Shown piece by piece: positions 1-8,272 of a stretch of DNA of 64,000 bases. The notes beneath the pieces were generated by a model that did no database searches, was not told where the DNA came from, and was given only the letters and a program-made list of their open reading frames with translations. Every line of letters starts with the position of its first letter. The stretch's first letter is position 1. The stretch is from contig NZ_CP106951.1 in NCBI RefSeq assembly GCF_030419005.1, positions 5,084,001 to 5,148,000 of the forward strand, given 5' to 3'. This DNA is from Eleftheria terrae. GTDB lineage: Bacteria; Pseudomonadota; Gammaproteobacteria; Burkholderiales; Burkholderiaceae_C. Position numbers and translations under genes: made by a program.

Positions 1-356
1 GCGACGAGCTGCTGTCCCGCGCGGTCGATGTGAAGGGCCTGAAGGTGCTGGCCGCCACGCTGCAGGGGGCCGATGCGAAGACCCTGCGCGACACGATGGA
101 CAAGCTCAAGGACAAGCTGAAGTCGGCTGCCATCGTGCTGGCCGCGGTGGACGGTGGCAAGGTGCAGCTGGCTGCCGGCGTCACGAGCGACAGCACCGGC
201 AAGGTCAAGGCCGGCGAGCTGGTGAACTTCGTGGCCCAGCAGGTCGGCGGCAAGGGCGGCGGCAAGCCGGACCTGGCCATGGCCGGCGGCACCGACCCGA
301 CGCAGCTCGACGCTGCGCTGGCCTCGGTGCAGGCCTGGGTGGCCGAGCGCCTGTAA
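1..356 (+). CDS. alaS: Alanyl-tRNA synthetase, C-terminal fragment (5' end outside window)
   Basis: This is the last ~118 codons of an alanine--tRNA ligase. The reading frame runs in from the left edge (first whole codon at position 3) and ends with TAA at 354-356. The visible part matches the C-terminal DHHA1/C-Ala region, with the Gly-rich stretch [18 protein letters not shown] and a terminal helix ending in WVAERL; this domain helps dimerisation and tRNA binding. The catalytic and editing domains lie outside the window. An internal GTG at position 30 could be mistaken for a start, but the frame is open upstream of it and the family is much longer, so it should be read as a truncated gene. 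A strong hairpin follows the stop. Confidence 0.9.
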   Translation, partial: DELLSRAVDVKGLKVLAATLQGADAKTLRDTMDKLKDKLKSAAIVLAAVDGGKVQLAAGVTSDSTGKVKAGELVNFVAQQVGGKGGGKPDLAMAGGTDPTQLDAALASVQAWVAERL

Positions 357-375
357 AGCGCGCCGGCATGTCTTG

Positions 376-413
376 CAACGCCCGCTCCGGCTGCGCCGTG
401 GCGGGCGTTGTTC
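376..413 (+). terminator. Hairpin terminator after alaS
   Basis: A perfect 10-bp inverted repeat, CAACGCCCGC (376-385) and GCGGGCGTTG (401-410), surrounds a 15-nt loop and is followed by TTC. It starts 20 bp after the alaS stop. The stem is strong but the U-tract is poor, so termination efficiency is uncertain. Confidence 0.55.
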
Positions 414-451
414 ATCGGGCGGCGCAGCCAGCGCCGCGGGGGGAGGGAGCA

Positions 452-1201
452 ATGCAGATGGATCGCAATTGGAGGCAGGCTGCCGCCCGGGCGGCACGGG
501 CGCTGGGATGTGCCGCGCTGCTGGGTTCGGTGCCGGCCCACGCCCAGGCGCAGGCCCAGCCGGAGCCGCAGCCAGAGACGGCGGCCGAGACCGCACCGGT
601 GCTGCCCGCGCGCATCGAAAGCACGCCGCTGGAGCCGACCGGCCCGGCCCCGGCAGCGGCCGCGGCACCGGGCGCGGCCCTGGTGGCGCAGGGCCGCGCG
701 GTGGCCCGTGCCTTCGTCGATGGCTGCGTGCTCACCGAAGGCGACCTGACCGGCGCCACCGATTGGGCCCTGTCCGCCGGCTTCGAGCCGCGCGACGCGC
801 AGGCGCCCGAGGCCAGTACCTTGCTTGACGGCCACACCGGCTCGGTGTTCGCACAGCCCGAAGGCGGCATTAAGCTCTATCTGGTGGTGCTGACTGACGG
901 CGGCTGCACCGTCTGGGCCGAAGGGGTGAGCGGCCCGGCCGTGCACCAGGAGTTCCAGCGCGCGATGGCCGAACTGGGCGCCAAGGGCGCCCGTGTGAGC
1001 AAGGGCACCGAGCGCAACATCGATCGCGGTGGAGCCTGGCGGCGCCAGCTGCAGCTGCGCTACCGCCGCGTCGGCGGCAGCCAGGACTGGGGCCTGAACG
1101 TGGTCACCACGCTCGACGCGCCGCCCGGTGTGCAGGCACTCCACCTGGCACGTGCACCGGCCGCCACCCTTCCCGACCCGGACGGCCTGCCGGCCCGCTG
1201 A
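452..1201 (+). CDS. Uncharacterized secreted protein
   Basis: I do not recognise this 249-residue protein. The start at 452 is preferred because GGGAGGGAG lies just upstream, whereas an earlier in-frame ATG at 368 has no ribosome site and falls before the alaS hairpin. The N-terminus has basic residues, a hydrophobic Ala/Leu stretch and a likely signal-peptidase site at AHA-QAQ near residue 30. A low-complexity Pro/Ala/Glu linker covers about residues 31-80. A more ordered domain follows, with two cysteines (DGCVLTEGDL and GGCTVWAEG), which could form a disulfide in the periplasm. No catalytic motif is visible. It probably has its own transcript, since the alaS hairpin separates it from alaS. 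Confidence 0.6.
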   Translation: MQMDRNWRQAAARAARALGCAALLGSVPAHAQAQAQPEPQPETAAETAPVLPARIESTPLEPTGPAPAAAAAPGAALVAQGRAVARAFVDGCVLTEGDLTGATDWALSAGFEPRDAQAPEASTLLDGHTGSVFAQPEGGIKLYLVVLTDGGCTVWAEGVSGPAVHQEFQRAMAELGAKGARVSKGTERNIDRGGAWRRQLQLRYRRVGGSQDWGLNVVTTLDAPPGVQALHLARAPAATLPDPDGLPAR

Positions 1202-1207
1202 AGCCCG

Positions 1208-1546
1208 ATGGTCGCGCGCAGGAGCTTGCGCGGTGCGCAGCCCTTTGGGTCGATGGCGGAGCCGGTGCCCCCCTGCCCACTGTGTGGCCGGCCCATCGTG
1301 CCCGGCCCGAGTGCAGACGAGCACCACCTGGTGCCCAAGAGCGAAGGGGGCCGCGACAAGACCCTGGTGCACCGGGTGTGCCATCGCAAGATCCACGCGA
1401 CCTTCTCCGAAAAGGAGCTGGCACGTGGCTACGCCAGCTGGGAAGCGCTGCGCGGGCACCCCGAGATCGCCAGCTTCGTGCAGTGGGTCCGCAAGAAGCC
1501 GCCGGAGTTCAATGACGGCAGCGCGAGGCCCAGGCGCCGCCGCTGA
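1208..1546 (+). CDS. Small HNH-type nuclease family protein
   Basis: A 112-residue protein, or 97 residues if translation starts at the ATG at 1253. It has a CPLC knuckle, then EHHLVPKSEGG and a downstream HRVCHRKIHATF. This CxxC...HH...HxxC..H layout is that of HNH endonuclease-like zinc-binding proteins. Widespread proteobacterial relatives end, as here, with a region rich in KKPPEF. The family is presumed to cut or bind DNA, but the physiological role of these small stand-alone members is unknown. Neither start has a clear ribosome site; residues before the second ATG look unlike the family, so 1253 may be the real start. It begins 6 bp after the secreted protein gene and could be co-transcribed with it. 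Confidence 0.65.
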   Translation: MVARRSLRGAQPFGSMAEPVPPCPLCGRPIVPGPSADEHHLVPKSEGGRDKTLVHRVCHRKIHATFSEKELARGYASWEALRGHPEIASFVQWVRKKPPEFNDGSARPRRRR

Positions 1547-1710
1547 CGCTTCGGATGGCGCAACTGCCGCCCCGAGCGGGGTGCGTGGCGCATCTGCCAC
1601 TTCCTCTCCCGCCTGTCTTCCCGATTGCACCTTTCAACGACGCTTAACGGATTTTCACCTCGTTCGTTCTCATAGTAAGTGACTACTTCACTGCTTCGGG
1701 GAGGAATGAA
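1547..1710 (+). promoter_or_regulatory. AT-richer leader with short palindrome before the amidase gene
   Basis: This 164-bp gap is less GC-rich towards its right end. It contains the inverted repeat AGTGA-CTACT-TCACT at 1678-1692, then GGGGAGGA at 1697-1704, a good ribosome site for the TTG start at 1711. The palindrome may be a small operator or a leader hairpin. I see no convincing -35/-10 pair. Confidence 0.3.
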
Positions 1711-2310
1711 TTGCTGAAAATCAGCGAGAAGGGCCATGTCGACGATGCCCGAATCCGGCTCGCCATCCGCCCGCAGATCGAACGCGGACCCTTGCACCGG
1801 GTGCGCGGCCTGATCGTGCATCAGACCGGCGGCGCCACCGCAGCCTCGACGCTCGATGCCTACCGCCATGCAGGCAACGGCGCTCACTTCCTGATCGACA
1901 AGGACGGCACGGTCTACCAGACGGCGTCGGTCCGTCGCCGCTGTGCCCACGTGGGGCGGCTGCGGGCCCGTTGCGTGGCTGAAGGCCGTTGCACGCCGGG
2001 CGAGGCGCAGGCGCTGCAGGCCATGTCGCCGGCGATCCGCCACCAGTACGAGATGCGCAAGCAGGTGCCCGACCGCTATCCCTGCAACGAGGACAGCCTG
2101 GGCATCGAACTGGTGGGACAGGCGCTGCCACTCGATGAGCCCGACCCCGACCGGCGCACCTACGAGCCGGTCAGCGCCGAGCAGAACATCGCGCTGCGGT
2201 GGCTGGTGATGGCCCTGCGGGCCCATTTCGACTTGCCGGCCAGCGAGGTGTTCCGGCATCCGCAGGTCTCGCAAAAGAACGCCACCGAGGCGGCGAGCGC
2301 GTCATGGTGA
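1711..2310 (+). CDS. PGRP/Amidase_2-type N-acetylmuramoyl-L-alanine amidase, cytoplasmic form
   Basis: Predicted zinc amidase cutting the bond between N-acetylmuramic acid and L-alanine in peptidoglycan. It has 199 residues and starts at a TTG (1711) with a strong GGGGAGGA site; no in-frame ATG fits. Motifs follow the Amidase_2/AmpD plan: IVHQTGG with H37, HFLIDKDGTVYQ with H59, HVG with H80, GIELVG, and a C-terminal FRHPQVSQKNATEA with H183. E193 stands ten residues after H183, the spacing of the third zinc ligand in AmpD, but is Glu rather than Asp. There is no signal peptide. The next gene overlaps its stop and encodes a secreted protein. This pairing of a leaderless cell-wall hydrolase with an exported partner resembles type VI effector/immunity pairs (inference); a house-keeping recycling amidase is the alternative. 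Confidence 0.75.
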   Translation: MLKISEKGHVDDARIRLAIRPQIERGPLHRVRGLIVHQTGGATAASTLDAYRHAGNGAHFLIDKDGTVYQTASVRRRCAHVGRLRARCVAEGRCTPGEAQALQAMSPAIRHQYEMRKQVPDRYPCNEDSLGIELVGQALPLDEPDPDRRTYEPVSAEQNIALRWLVMALRAHFDLPASEVFRHPQVSQKNATEAASASW

Positions 2311-2723
2311 AGGCGGCACTGTGCCTGCTCGCCTCGCTCGGCGTTGCAGCCGCGCAGGCGCAGCAGCGCGTCGGCTCGCCGGCCGGGTTGCCTGCGACGC
2401 TGAGTGTGGACGTGCAGGAGAACGGCGCCTGGACGGACGAGATCAGCGGCGACGAGACGCCTGAACAATGTGCCGCCTTCGTCCTGGCGCCCGACGATGT
2501 GCGCGAGTTCTTCCGCCGGGCCCGCGGCGCCAGCCCGCGGGAGTTTGGCCATGACCTCGACATGTCGCGCTGCCATGCGCGCGGCAGCCTGCGTTTGGCC
2601 GACGGCCGGCCGGCCGGCTGGTTCATCGACCGTGAACGCCGCGGCCGCCTCACGCTGCCGGACGGGCGCACCCTCTACTTCCATTGCGGCGAGTGCCGCA
2701 CGCCCGCCTTCGAGGCGCCTTGA
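2304..2723 (+). CDS. Small secreted protein coupled to the amidase (candidate immunity protein)
   Basis: A 139-residue protein of unknown family. The ATG at 2304 lies inside the last codons of the amidase gene (7-nt overlap), implying translational coupling. Residues 1-19 form a typical signal peptide with a cut near AAAQAQ, so the mature protein should be periplasmic. The mature part is mixed alpha/beta in character and has several cysteines (EQCAAF, SRCHARG, CGECRT), which suggests disulfides. No enzymatic motif is visible. Its place and localisation fit a periplasmic inhibitor of the partner amidase, but this is inferred from arrangement only. It converges on cioB with an 11-bp gap. Confidence 0.6.
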   Translation: MVKAALCLLASLGVAAAQAQQRVGSPAGLPATLSVDVQENGAWTDEISGDETPEQCAAFVLAPDDVREFFRRARGASPREFGHDLDMSRCHARGSLRLADGRPAGWFIDRERRGRLTLPDGRTLYFHCGECRTPAFEAP

Positions 2724-2734
2724 CGGGCCGCCCC

Positions 2735-3730
2735 TCAGGCGTAGCTCAGCTCGCCGGTCTTGCCCCAGAACACCCGGTAGGCAAAGAAGGTGTAGCCGAT
2801 GATGGCGGGCACCGAGACGGCCGTGCCGGCCAGGATGACCACCAGCGAGTTGCTGGCCGCGGCGGCTTGCCAGATGGTGAGGCGGTCCATCACCACATAG
2901 GGGTAGAGGCTGTAGGCCAGGCCGAAGAAGCCCAGCACGAAGACGCTGACCACGAGCACGAAAGGCGCCCAGCACAGCTTGCCGCGCACCCGCGACGAAT
3001 TCAGCAGACCGCGCAGCGCTGCCAGGGCGAGTCCGGTGCTCAGCGGAATCGGCAGCAGCGCGATGAACTCGGGCAGGCTGAACCAGCGTTCGCGCACCGT
3101 GGTGCTGACCACCGGCGTGGCCAGCGAGATCAGCGCGATGCCGATCACCACGGGCCCCCAGGCCAGCTTGGCCCAGCGCTGGGCCTTGGCCTGCAGCGCA
3201 CCTTCGGTCTTCATGAGCAGCCAGCAGGCGCCGAGCAGGACGTACGCAGCCGGCAGGGCCAGCGCAATGGCGGCCGCGAAGGCCGCGGCCAGCGCGCCGT
3301 CGGCGAAGCCGGTGACATAGCGGCCGAGCATCCAGCCCTGCGCCATGGCCGCAATGCCGGAGCCGGCGAAGAAAGCCCGGTTCCACAGCGGCTTGTGGCG
3401 GGCGTGCACCTTGACGCGGAAGTCGAAGGCCACACCGCGCAGCATCAGGCCGATCAGCATCACCGCGCTCGGCAGGTAGAGGGCGGTGAGCACCACCCCA
3501 TGCGCCTTCGGAAAAGCGATCAGCAGGATGCCGACGCCCAGCACCAGCCAGGTCTCGTTGGCGTCCCAGAAGGGGCCGATGGACGCGACCAGGGTGTCTT
3601 TCTCGCGGTCGTCGGCCCGGTGCATCAGCAGGCCCACGCCAAGGTCGTAGCCGTCCAGGACCACGTAGGCGAGCATCGCCAGCCCCATCAGGGCCATGAA
3701 AACGATGGGCAGCAGGGTGTCGATGTTCAT
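2735..3730 (-). CDS. cioB: Cytochrome bd-type quinol oxidase subunit II
   Basis: Subunit II of a bd-type terminal oxidase of the inner membrane, partner of the heme-binding subunit I. It has 331 residues and about eight hydrophobic helices. It begins MNIDTLLPIVFMALMG and contains the family hallmarks LDGYDLGVG and, further on, WDANETWLVLG. The ATG overlaps the cioA stop in an ATGA junction (3727-3730), which fixes the start; the longer open frame upstream is only the cioA shadow. No small cydX-like gene follows, since the convergent neighbour ends 11 bp away, as is usual for Cio-type oxidases. Confidence 0.93.
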   Translation of the reverse strand: MNIDTLLPIVFMALMGLAMLAYVVLDGYDLGVGLLMHRADDREKDTLVASIGPFWDANETWLVLGVGILLIAFPKAHGVVLTALYLPSAVMLIGLMLRGVAFDFRVKVHARHKPLWNRAFFAGSGIAAMAQGWMLGRYVTGFADGALAAAFAAAIALALPAAYVLLGACWLLMKTEGALQAKAQRWAKLAWGPVVIGIALISLATPVVSTTVRERWFSLPEFIALLPIPLSTGLALAALRGLLNSSRVRGKLCWAPFVLVVSVFVLGFFGLAYSLYPYVVMDRLTIWQAAAASNSLVVILAGTAVSVPAIIGYTFFAYRVFWGKTGELSYA

Positions 3731-5121
3731 GCGGGGCTCCGGTCGGTCTCGGGCAGGGGCGCGGTGAGCGCGGCGCTGGGGCTGTGGCGGCGCTCGGCCG
3801 CCTCGTGGCGCAGCACTTCCTCGGGCTTCTCGGCCATGTAGCGCAGCACGGCGATGTAGGCCACGATCAGCGCCAGGTACACCGCCAGGTAGGCTGCCAG
3901 CGTCAGCGCGATCATCGGCGGCGGCACCCGCGCCGCCACGTCTGCGGTGCGCAGCAGGCCGTGCACGATGAAGGGCTGGCGACCGATCTCGGTGACATAC
4001 CAGCCGGCCACCGTCGCAACCCAGCCCGAGAACGTCATGCCGGCCACCAGCCACAGGTAGGCCCGTGGCAGCCGCTCGGCCTGCCAGCCATGGCGCCGGT
4101 AGAGCCACACGCCCATCCAGCTCACCGCCAGCATCAGCACGCCCACCCCCACCATCACGCGGAAGCCGAAGAACAGCGGCGCCACCGGCGGATGTGCACC
4201 GCGGAATTCATCCAGGCCGCGGATCTCGCCATCGGCGTCATGGGTGAGGATCAGGCTGGCGGCCCGCGGAATGCCCAGCTCGAAGTGATTGCGACGTTGC
4301 TGCTCGTCGGGCAGGGCGAACAGCAGCAGCGGCGCGCCCCGCTCGGTCTGCCAGACACCTTCCATCGCGGCGATCTTCTGCGGCTGGTGCTTGAGGGTGT
4401 TGAGCCCGTGCAGGTCGCCGACGAAGATCTGCACCGGAATCAGCACGGCCGCCACTGTCAGGCCCACCCGCAGCACGCGGGCGGTGGCCCGGTTGGCAGT
4501 GCCGCGCAGCAGCTGCCAGGCGCTCAGGCCGGCCAGCAGGAAGGCCACCGTGAGCCCGGAGGCCAGCAGCATGTGTGCCAGCCGGTAGGGGAAGGAGGGG
4601 TTGAACACCACCTCCAGCCAGGACCGCACGTGGAACTCGCCGTTGACGATTTCATGACCGGCGGGCGTCTGCAACCAGGAGTTGAGGCTCAGGATCCAGA
4701 AGGCCGACATGGTGGTGCCGAAGGCCACCAGGAAGGTGGCCAGCAGGTGCACCCGCTCCGACACCTTGCCGTGGCCAAACAGCATCACGCCGAGGAAGGT
4801 CGCCTCCAGGAAAAACGCAGTCAGCACCTCGTATCCGAGCAGCGGGCCGGCCACATTGCCCACCCGTTCCATGAAGCCAGGCCAGTTGGTGCCGAACTGG
4901 AAGCTCATCGTGATGCCCGACACGACGCCCAGGGCGAAGGTGAGGGCGAACACCTTGGTCCAGAAGCGGTAGGCCGTCAGCCAACCGGCGGCCTGGGTCC
5001 TGAGCCAGCGCCAGCGGAAGAACAGCAGCGTCCAGCCGAGCGCGATGCTGATGGTCGGAAAGAGGATGTGGAAGGTGATGTTGGCGGCGAACTGGATGCG
5101 CGAGAGCATGAGGGCGTCCAT
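3727..5121 (-). CDS. cioA: Cytochrome bd-type (cyanide-insensitive type) quinol oxidase subunit I
   Basis: The heme-carrying subunit of a bd-type oxidase, which oxidises quinol and reduces oxygen to water without pumping protons. It has 464 residues. Seen are the first-helix FHILFP with H18 (heme ligand position), the quinol-loop signature KHQPQKIAAMEG with conserved Lys and Glu, and GRQPF near residue 380. The quinol loop is short and the chain is well below the ~520 residues of E. coli CydA, which places it with the CioA subgroup. AAGGAGGA lies 6 nt upstream of the start, inside the regulator gene that ends 1 bp before. Regulation by the preceding GbsR-like protein is likely. Confidence 0.93.
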   Translation of the reverse strand: MDALMLSRIQFAANITFHILFPTISIALGWTLLFFRWRWLRTQAAGWLTAYRFWTKVFALTFALGVVSGITMSFQFGTNWPGFMERVGNVAGPLLGYEVLTAFFLEATFLGVMLFGHGKVSERVHLLATFLVAFGTTMSAFWILSLNSWLQTPAGHEIVNGEFHVRSWLEVVFNPSFPYRLAHMLLASGLTVAFLLAGLSAWQLLRGTANRATARVLRVGLTVAAVLIPVQIFVGDLHGLNTLKHQPQKIAAMEGVWQTERGAPLLLFALPDEQQRRNHFELGIPRAASLILTHDADGEIRGLDEFRGAHPPVAPLFFGFRVMVGVGVLMLAVSWMGVWLYRRHGWQAERLPRAYLWLVAGMTFSGWVATVAGWYVTEIGRQPFIVHGLLRTADVAARVPPPMIALTLAAYLAVYLALIVAYIAVLRYMAEKPEEVLRHEAAERRHSPSAALTAPLPETDRSPA

Positions 5122-5122
5122 G

Positions 5123-5698
5123 TCATTCCTCCTTCGCCGCGGCCTTGCCGCCCGGCAGCAGCTTCACCTTGCCGGTGAACTCGAGCAGCTTCTGCACCTT
5201 GGAGCCCATCTTCATCAGCTGAGACAAGGTCTGGGCATCGAGCCGCCGCACGTCGTCGAACCAGGTCATGAGCAGCTCGATCAGGTCGTGCATGTCCTTC
5301 ATGCGTTCCTGGGCGATGCGGTCTTCGTCGGTGGTCGGCTCTTCGAGCAGGGCGTTGCGCAGCATCGAGAGGGTCGGCTCGATCTCGCGCCGGCGTCGCT
5401 CCTCGGCCAGGCGGTTGAAGATCTCCCAGGCATCGGAAGGCGCCTCGAAATACTCGCGCCGGTCGCCGGCAAGGTGCTTGAGCCGCACCAGGCGCCAAGC
5501 CTGCAGTTCCTTCAGGCCCATGCTGACGTTGGAACGCGAGAACTCCAGCCGCTCGGCGATCTCGTCGGCGTTGATCGGGCGGGGCGACACGAAGATCAGT
5601 GCGTAGATCTGGCCCACGGTGCGGTTGATCCCCCAGCGGCTGCCCATTTCGCCAAAGTGCGCGACGAAGCTGCGTACCAGGGGTGACATCGAATACAT
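5123..5698 (-). CDS. GbsR/MarR-family transcriptional regulator of the cio operon
   Basis: A 191-residue winged-helix DNA-binding protein of the GbsR branch of MarR regulators. The helix-turn-helix is visible as INADEIAERLEFSRSNVSMG (about residues 48-67), followed by a wing containing GDRREYF. A long helical C-terminal part should dimerise. The start at 5698 has AGAGGA about 8 nt upstream; an earlier in-frame start (5731) would lie upstream of that site. It is the first gene of a three-gene operon with cioA and cioB and ends one base before cioA. A perfect palindrome lies 43 bp upstream of its start, so autoregulation is likely. The signal sensed is unknown; oxygen, redox or cyanide stress are guesses. 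Confidence 0.85.
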   Translation of the reverse strand: MYSMSPLVRSFVAHFGEMGSRWGINRTVGQIYALIFVSPRPINADEIAERLEFSRSNVSMGLKELQAWRLVRLKHLAGDRREYFEAPSDAWEIFNRLAEERRRREIEPTLSMLRNALLEEPTTDEDRIAQERMKDMHDLIELLMTWFDDVRRLDAQTLSQLMKMGSKVQKLLEFTGKVKLLPGGKAAAKEE

Positions 5699-5740
5699 GA
5701 GGCGTCCTCTTCTGCTCTTGAGTAAGCGCAAGTATCAACT

Positions 5741-5766
5741 GAATTTTCAGGAATTTCTGAAAATTC
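5741..5766. promoter_or_regulatory. Perfect operator-like palindrome upstream of gbsR-cioAB
   Basis: GAATTTTCAG (5741-5750) and CTGAAAATTC (5757-5766) are exact inverse complements separated by GAATTT. The 26-bp element is strikingly AT-rich in a GC-rich neighbourhood. On the reverse strand a GATACT hexamer lies just downstream and could be a -10 box, so a bound dimer would overlap the promoter. Length and symmetry fit a GbsR/MarR dimer site. The assignment to the adjacent regulator is inferred from position. Confidence 0.65.
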
Positions 5767-5992
5767 GGGAAAACCTCGTTCCTCAGTCGGAATAGCCGGG
5801 CCTGCCACAGGCGCTGCGGCGCCCCGATAATCGGGCCCCGTTGTGCGGCGGATCCCGGCGCGGCCAGGAGCTTCGCGTGCCGTGCGGCGGCCACGCCCGC
5901 TTCACCGGGCGGGTGGCCGCAATAGGAAAGCCGACGCCTGCGTGAACCACTGCCGCCCATCCACCGCTCGAGACCCTGAGGAAAGGCCCGTC

Positions 5993-7237
5993 ATGACCGC
6001 CCCCCTGCAACTGAACGGCAAGCGCGTGCTGCTCGCCTTGTCCGGCGGCATCGCCTGCTACAAGAGCGCGGAGTTCGTGCGCCTGCTGACCAAGGCGGGG
6101 GCCGAGGTGCAGGTGGTGATGACCGAGGCGGCCGAGCGCTTCATCACTGCCGTGACGCTGCAGGCGCTGTCGGGCCGGCCGGTGGTCACCAGCCAGTGGG
6201 ACGCGCGCGAGCCGAACAACATGGCCCACATCAACCTGACGCGCGGGGCGGATGCCATCGTCATCGCACCGGCCAGCGCCGATTGCATCGCCAGCCTGGC
6301 CCAGGGCCGGGCCGACGACCTGCTCAGCCTGCTGTGCCTCGCACGGCCATGGACGGCCGGCGAGCAACGCTGCCCGCTGCTGCTGGCGCCCGCGATGAAC
6401 CGCGAGATGTGGGCCCACCCCGCCACCCAGCGCAACCTGGCCCAGGTGGTGGCCGACGGCGCCGTGCTGCTCGGCCCGGGCCACGGTGACCAGGCCTGCG
6501 GGGAAGTCGGTGACGGCCGCATGCTGGAGCCGGCCGAGTTGCTGGAAGACCTGATCGCCTACTTCCAACCCAAGGCGCTGCTCGGCCGCACGGTGCTGAT
6601 CACGGCCGGGCCCACCTTCGAGGCGATCGATCCGGTGCGCGGCATCACCAACCTGTCCAGCGGCAAGATGGGCTTTGCCCTTGCGCGAGCCGCCCGCGAA
6701 GCGGGGGCTGCGGTGACCCTGGTGGCCGGCCCGGTCGACCTGGCGACGCCGCGCGGAGTCCATCGCATCGACGTGCGCAGCGCCCAGCAGATGCACGACA
6801 CGGTGCTGCCGCTGGCCAGCGGCCATGACGTCTTCGTGGCGACGGCCGCGGTGGCCGACTGGCGGCCCGCGACGCTGGCCGAGCACAAGATCAAGAAGGA
6901 CGGCAAGAAGCTCGCCCCGACCTTCGAGCTGACCGAGAACCCGGACATCCTGGCTGCAGTGGCGGCCCTGCCGCTGCGGCCCTACTGCGTCGGCTTTGCC
7001 GCCGAGAGCGAGCAGCTGCTCGCACACGCCCGCGCCAAGCTCGAGCGCAAGGGCATCCCGCTGATCGTCGGCAACCTCGGCCCGGCCACCTTCGGCCGAG
7101 ACGAAAACGCCTTGCTGCTGGTGGACGCCCAGACCCACCGGGAGCTGCCCCCGGGCGGCGGCACCGCCGACAAGCTGACGCTGGCGCGCCAGCTGGTGCA
7201 AGAAATCGCCGCCCGCATCGCCCCTCACTCCGTATGA
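5993..7237 (+). CDS. coaBC: Bifunctional phosphopantothenoylcysteine decarboxylase / phosphopantothenate-cysteine ligase
   Basis: Carries out two consecutive steps of coenzyme A synthesis: ligating cysteine to 4'-phosphopantothenate (C-terminal CoaB part) and decarboxylating the product with FMN (N-terminal CoaC part). It has 414 residues. CoaC signatures are [14 protein letters not shown] at residues ~13-26, the catalytic-His region [13 protein letters not shown], and LLAPAMN. The CoaB half begins near [20 protein letters not shown] and includes the [19 protein letters not shown] segment. The start at 5993 has TGAGGAAAGG 7 nt upstream; the frame is open further upstream but lacks homology. 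It overlaps dut by ATGA, a common bacterial pairing. Confidence 0.95.
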   Translation: MTAPLQLNGKRVLLALSGGIACYKSAEFVRLLTKAGAEVQVVMTEAAERFITAVTLQALSGRPVVTSQWDAREPNNMAHINLTRGADAIVIAPASADCIASLAQGRADDLLSLLCLARPWTAGEQRCPLLLAPAMNREMWAHPATQRNLAQVVADGAVLLGPGHGDQACGEVGDGRMLEPAELLEDLIAYFQPKALLGRTVLITAGPTFEAIDPVRGITNLSSGKMGFALARAAREAGAAVTLVAGPVDLATPRGVHRIDVRSAQQMHDTVLPLASGHDVFVATAAVADWRPATLAEHKIKKDGKKLAPTFELTENPDILAAVAALPLRPYCVGFAAESEQLLAHARAKLERKGIPLIVGNLGPATFGRDENALLLVDAQTHRELPPGGGTADKLTLARQLVQEIAARIAPHSV

Positions 7238-7683
7238 CGACCATTGACCTGCAAGTGCTCGACCCGCGCGTGGCCGAGCAACTCCCCGCCTATGCGACAC
7301 CCGGCAGCGCCGGGCTCGACCTGCGTGCCTGCCTGGACGAAGCCCTGGTGCTGGAGCCGGGGCAGACCCGGCTGATCCCGACCGGCCTGGCCATCCACAT
7401 TGCGGACCCCGGCCTGGCGGCCCTGGTGTTGCCACGCTCGGGACTCGGGCACAAGCACGGCATCGTGCTCGGCAACCTGGTGGGCTTGATCGACTCCGAC
7501 TACCAGGGCCAGTTGATGGTGAGCTGCTGGAATCGCGGCAGCACGACGTTCACCATCGAACCGATGGAGCGCATCGCGCAACTGGTCATCGTGCCGGTGG
7601 TGCAGGCCCGCTTCAATGTGGTGGAAGCCTTCTCGGTGTCCGAGCGAGGGGCCGGCGGCTTCGGCTCTACCGGCAAAGGCTGA
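7234..7683 (+). CDS. dut: Deoxyuridine triphosphatase
   Basis: Hydrolyses dUTP to dUMP and pyrophosphate, keeping uracil out of DNA and supplying thymidylate synthesis. The 149 residues are the normal length of the homotrimeric enzyme. Conserved motifs are clear: [10 protein letters not shown] (motif 1), [11 protein letters not shown] (motif 2), [11 protein letters not shown] (motif 3, with the catalytic Asp), [10 protein letters not shown] (motif 4) and the flexible tail GAGGFGSTG (motif 5). The start codon overlaps the coaBC stop by four bases, so the two are probably translated together. A GC-rich hairpin follows. Confidence 0.96.
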   Translation: MTTIDLQVLDPRVAEQLPAYATPGSAGLDLRACLDEALVLEPGQTRLIPTGLAIHIADPGLAALVLPRSGLGHKHGIVLGNLVGLIDSDYQGQLMVSCWNRGSTTFTIEPMERIAQLVIVPVVQARFNVVEAFSVSERGAGGFGSTGKG

Positions 7684-7720
7684 GAGGAACCTGCGCGGCG
7701 CGCCCTCCAAGGACTGCCGC

Positions 7721-7741
7721 GCCGGGCGAGGGCCGCCCGGC
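7721..7741. terminator. GC hairpin between convergent dut and FKBP genes
   Basis: GCCGGGCG (7721-7728) and CGCCCGGC (7734-7741) form an 8-bp stem with a five-base loop, between two convergent genes. No U-tract follows on either strand, so it is only a possible bidirectional terminator. Confidence 0.35.
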
Positions 7742-7750
7742 GGAAGATGG

Positions 7751-8272
7751 TCAGTGCAGCTGCGAGCCGCCGGGCACGGTGTTGAGCACCGTCACGGCAG
7801 GCTGGCCGACCGTGCCCTGCTCGATTTCTTCTTCGGTGGCGGCACGCACCCCGGCCACTTTCAGGCTCAGGCGTAGCGCGATGCCCGCCAGCGGATGGTT
7901 GCCATCGAGCACCACGTGGGTCTCGTAGACCTCGGTGATGGTGTAGATCTGGTCGTTCGGCATGCCCTGGGTGGTGGCCCCTTCGGGGAGACCGTCGAAC
8001 TGCATGCCGGGTTCGACATGCTCCGGGAAGATGCTGCGTTCCTCGAAGAACACCAGCTCGGGGTTGTAGTCGCCGAAGGCATGCTCGGGTTCGAGCTGGA
8101 TCTGGGTCTCGAAGCCGGCTTGCTGGCCTTCGATGGCCTCTTCGACCTTGGGGAGCAGGTCGTCGCCGCCGTAGAGAAACTCGACCGGTTCGGCCAGTTC
8201 GTCGATCAGGTGGCCGAGGGTGTCTTGGAGCCTCCAGGTGAGGCTCACCACGCAGGGAGTGGAAATCAACAT
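7751..8272 (-). CDS. SlyD-like FKBP-type peptidyl-prolyl isomerase
   Basis: A 173-residue cytoplasmic prolyl isomerase/chaperone of the SlyD branch of FKBPs. The N-terminal FKBP strand VVSLTWRLQDTLGHLID is followed by EFLYGGDDLLPKVEEAIEG, the typical FKBP core, and by EPEHAFGDYNPELV, which precedes the inserted chaperone flap (about residues 75-130). The closing core has LDGNHPLAG. The His/Cys-rich metal-binding tail of E. coli SlyD is missing. The start at 8272 aligns with family N-termini; an earlier start at 8290 would add six unrelated residues. It diverges from roxA with only 17 bp between starts. Confidence 0.85.
   Translation of the reverse strand: MLISTPCVVSLTWRLQDTLGHLIDELAEPVEFLYGGDDLLPKVEEAIEGQQAGFETQIQLEPEHAFGDYNPELVFFEERSIFPEHVEPGMQFDGLPEGATTQGMPNDQIYTITEVYETHVVLDGNHPLAGIALRLSLKVAGVRAATEEEIEQGTVGQPAVTVLNTVPGGSQLH

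Noticed and set aside
30..356. Stand-alone 108-residue protein at the left edge
   Set aside because: The frame continues upstream to the window edge and matches the C-terminus of AlaS.
2160..3386. Long antisense frame opposite cioB and the amidase partner
   Set aside because: It is Arg/Ala/Gly-rich, has no motif and lies entirely opposite well-supported genes; typical of high-GC DNA.
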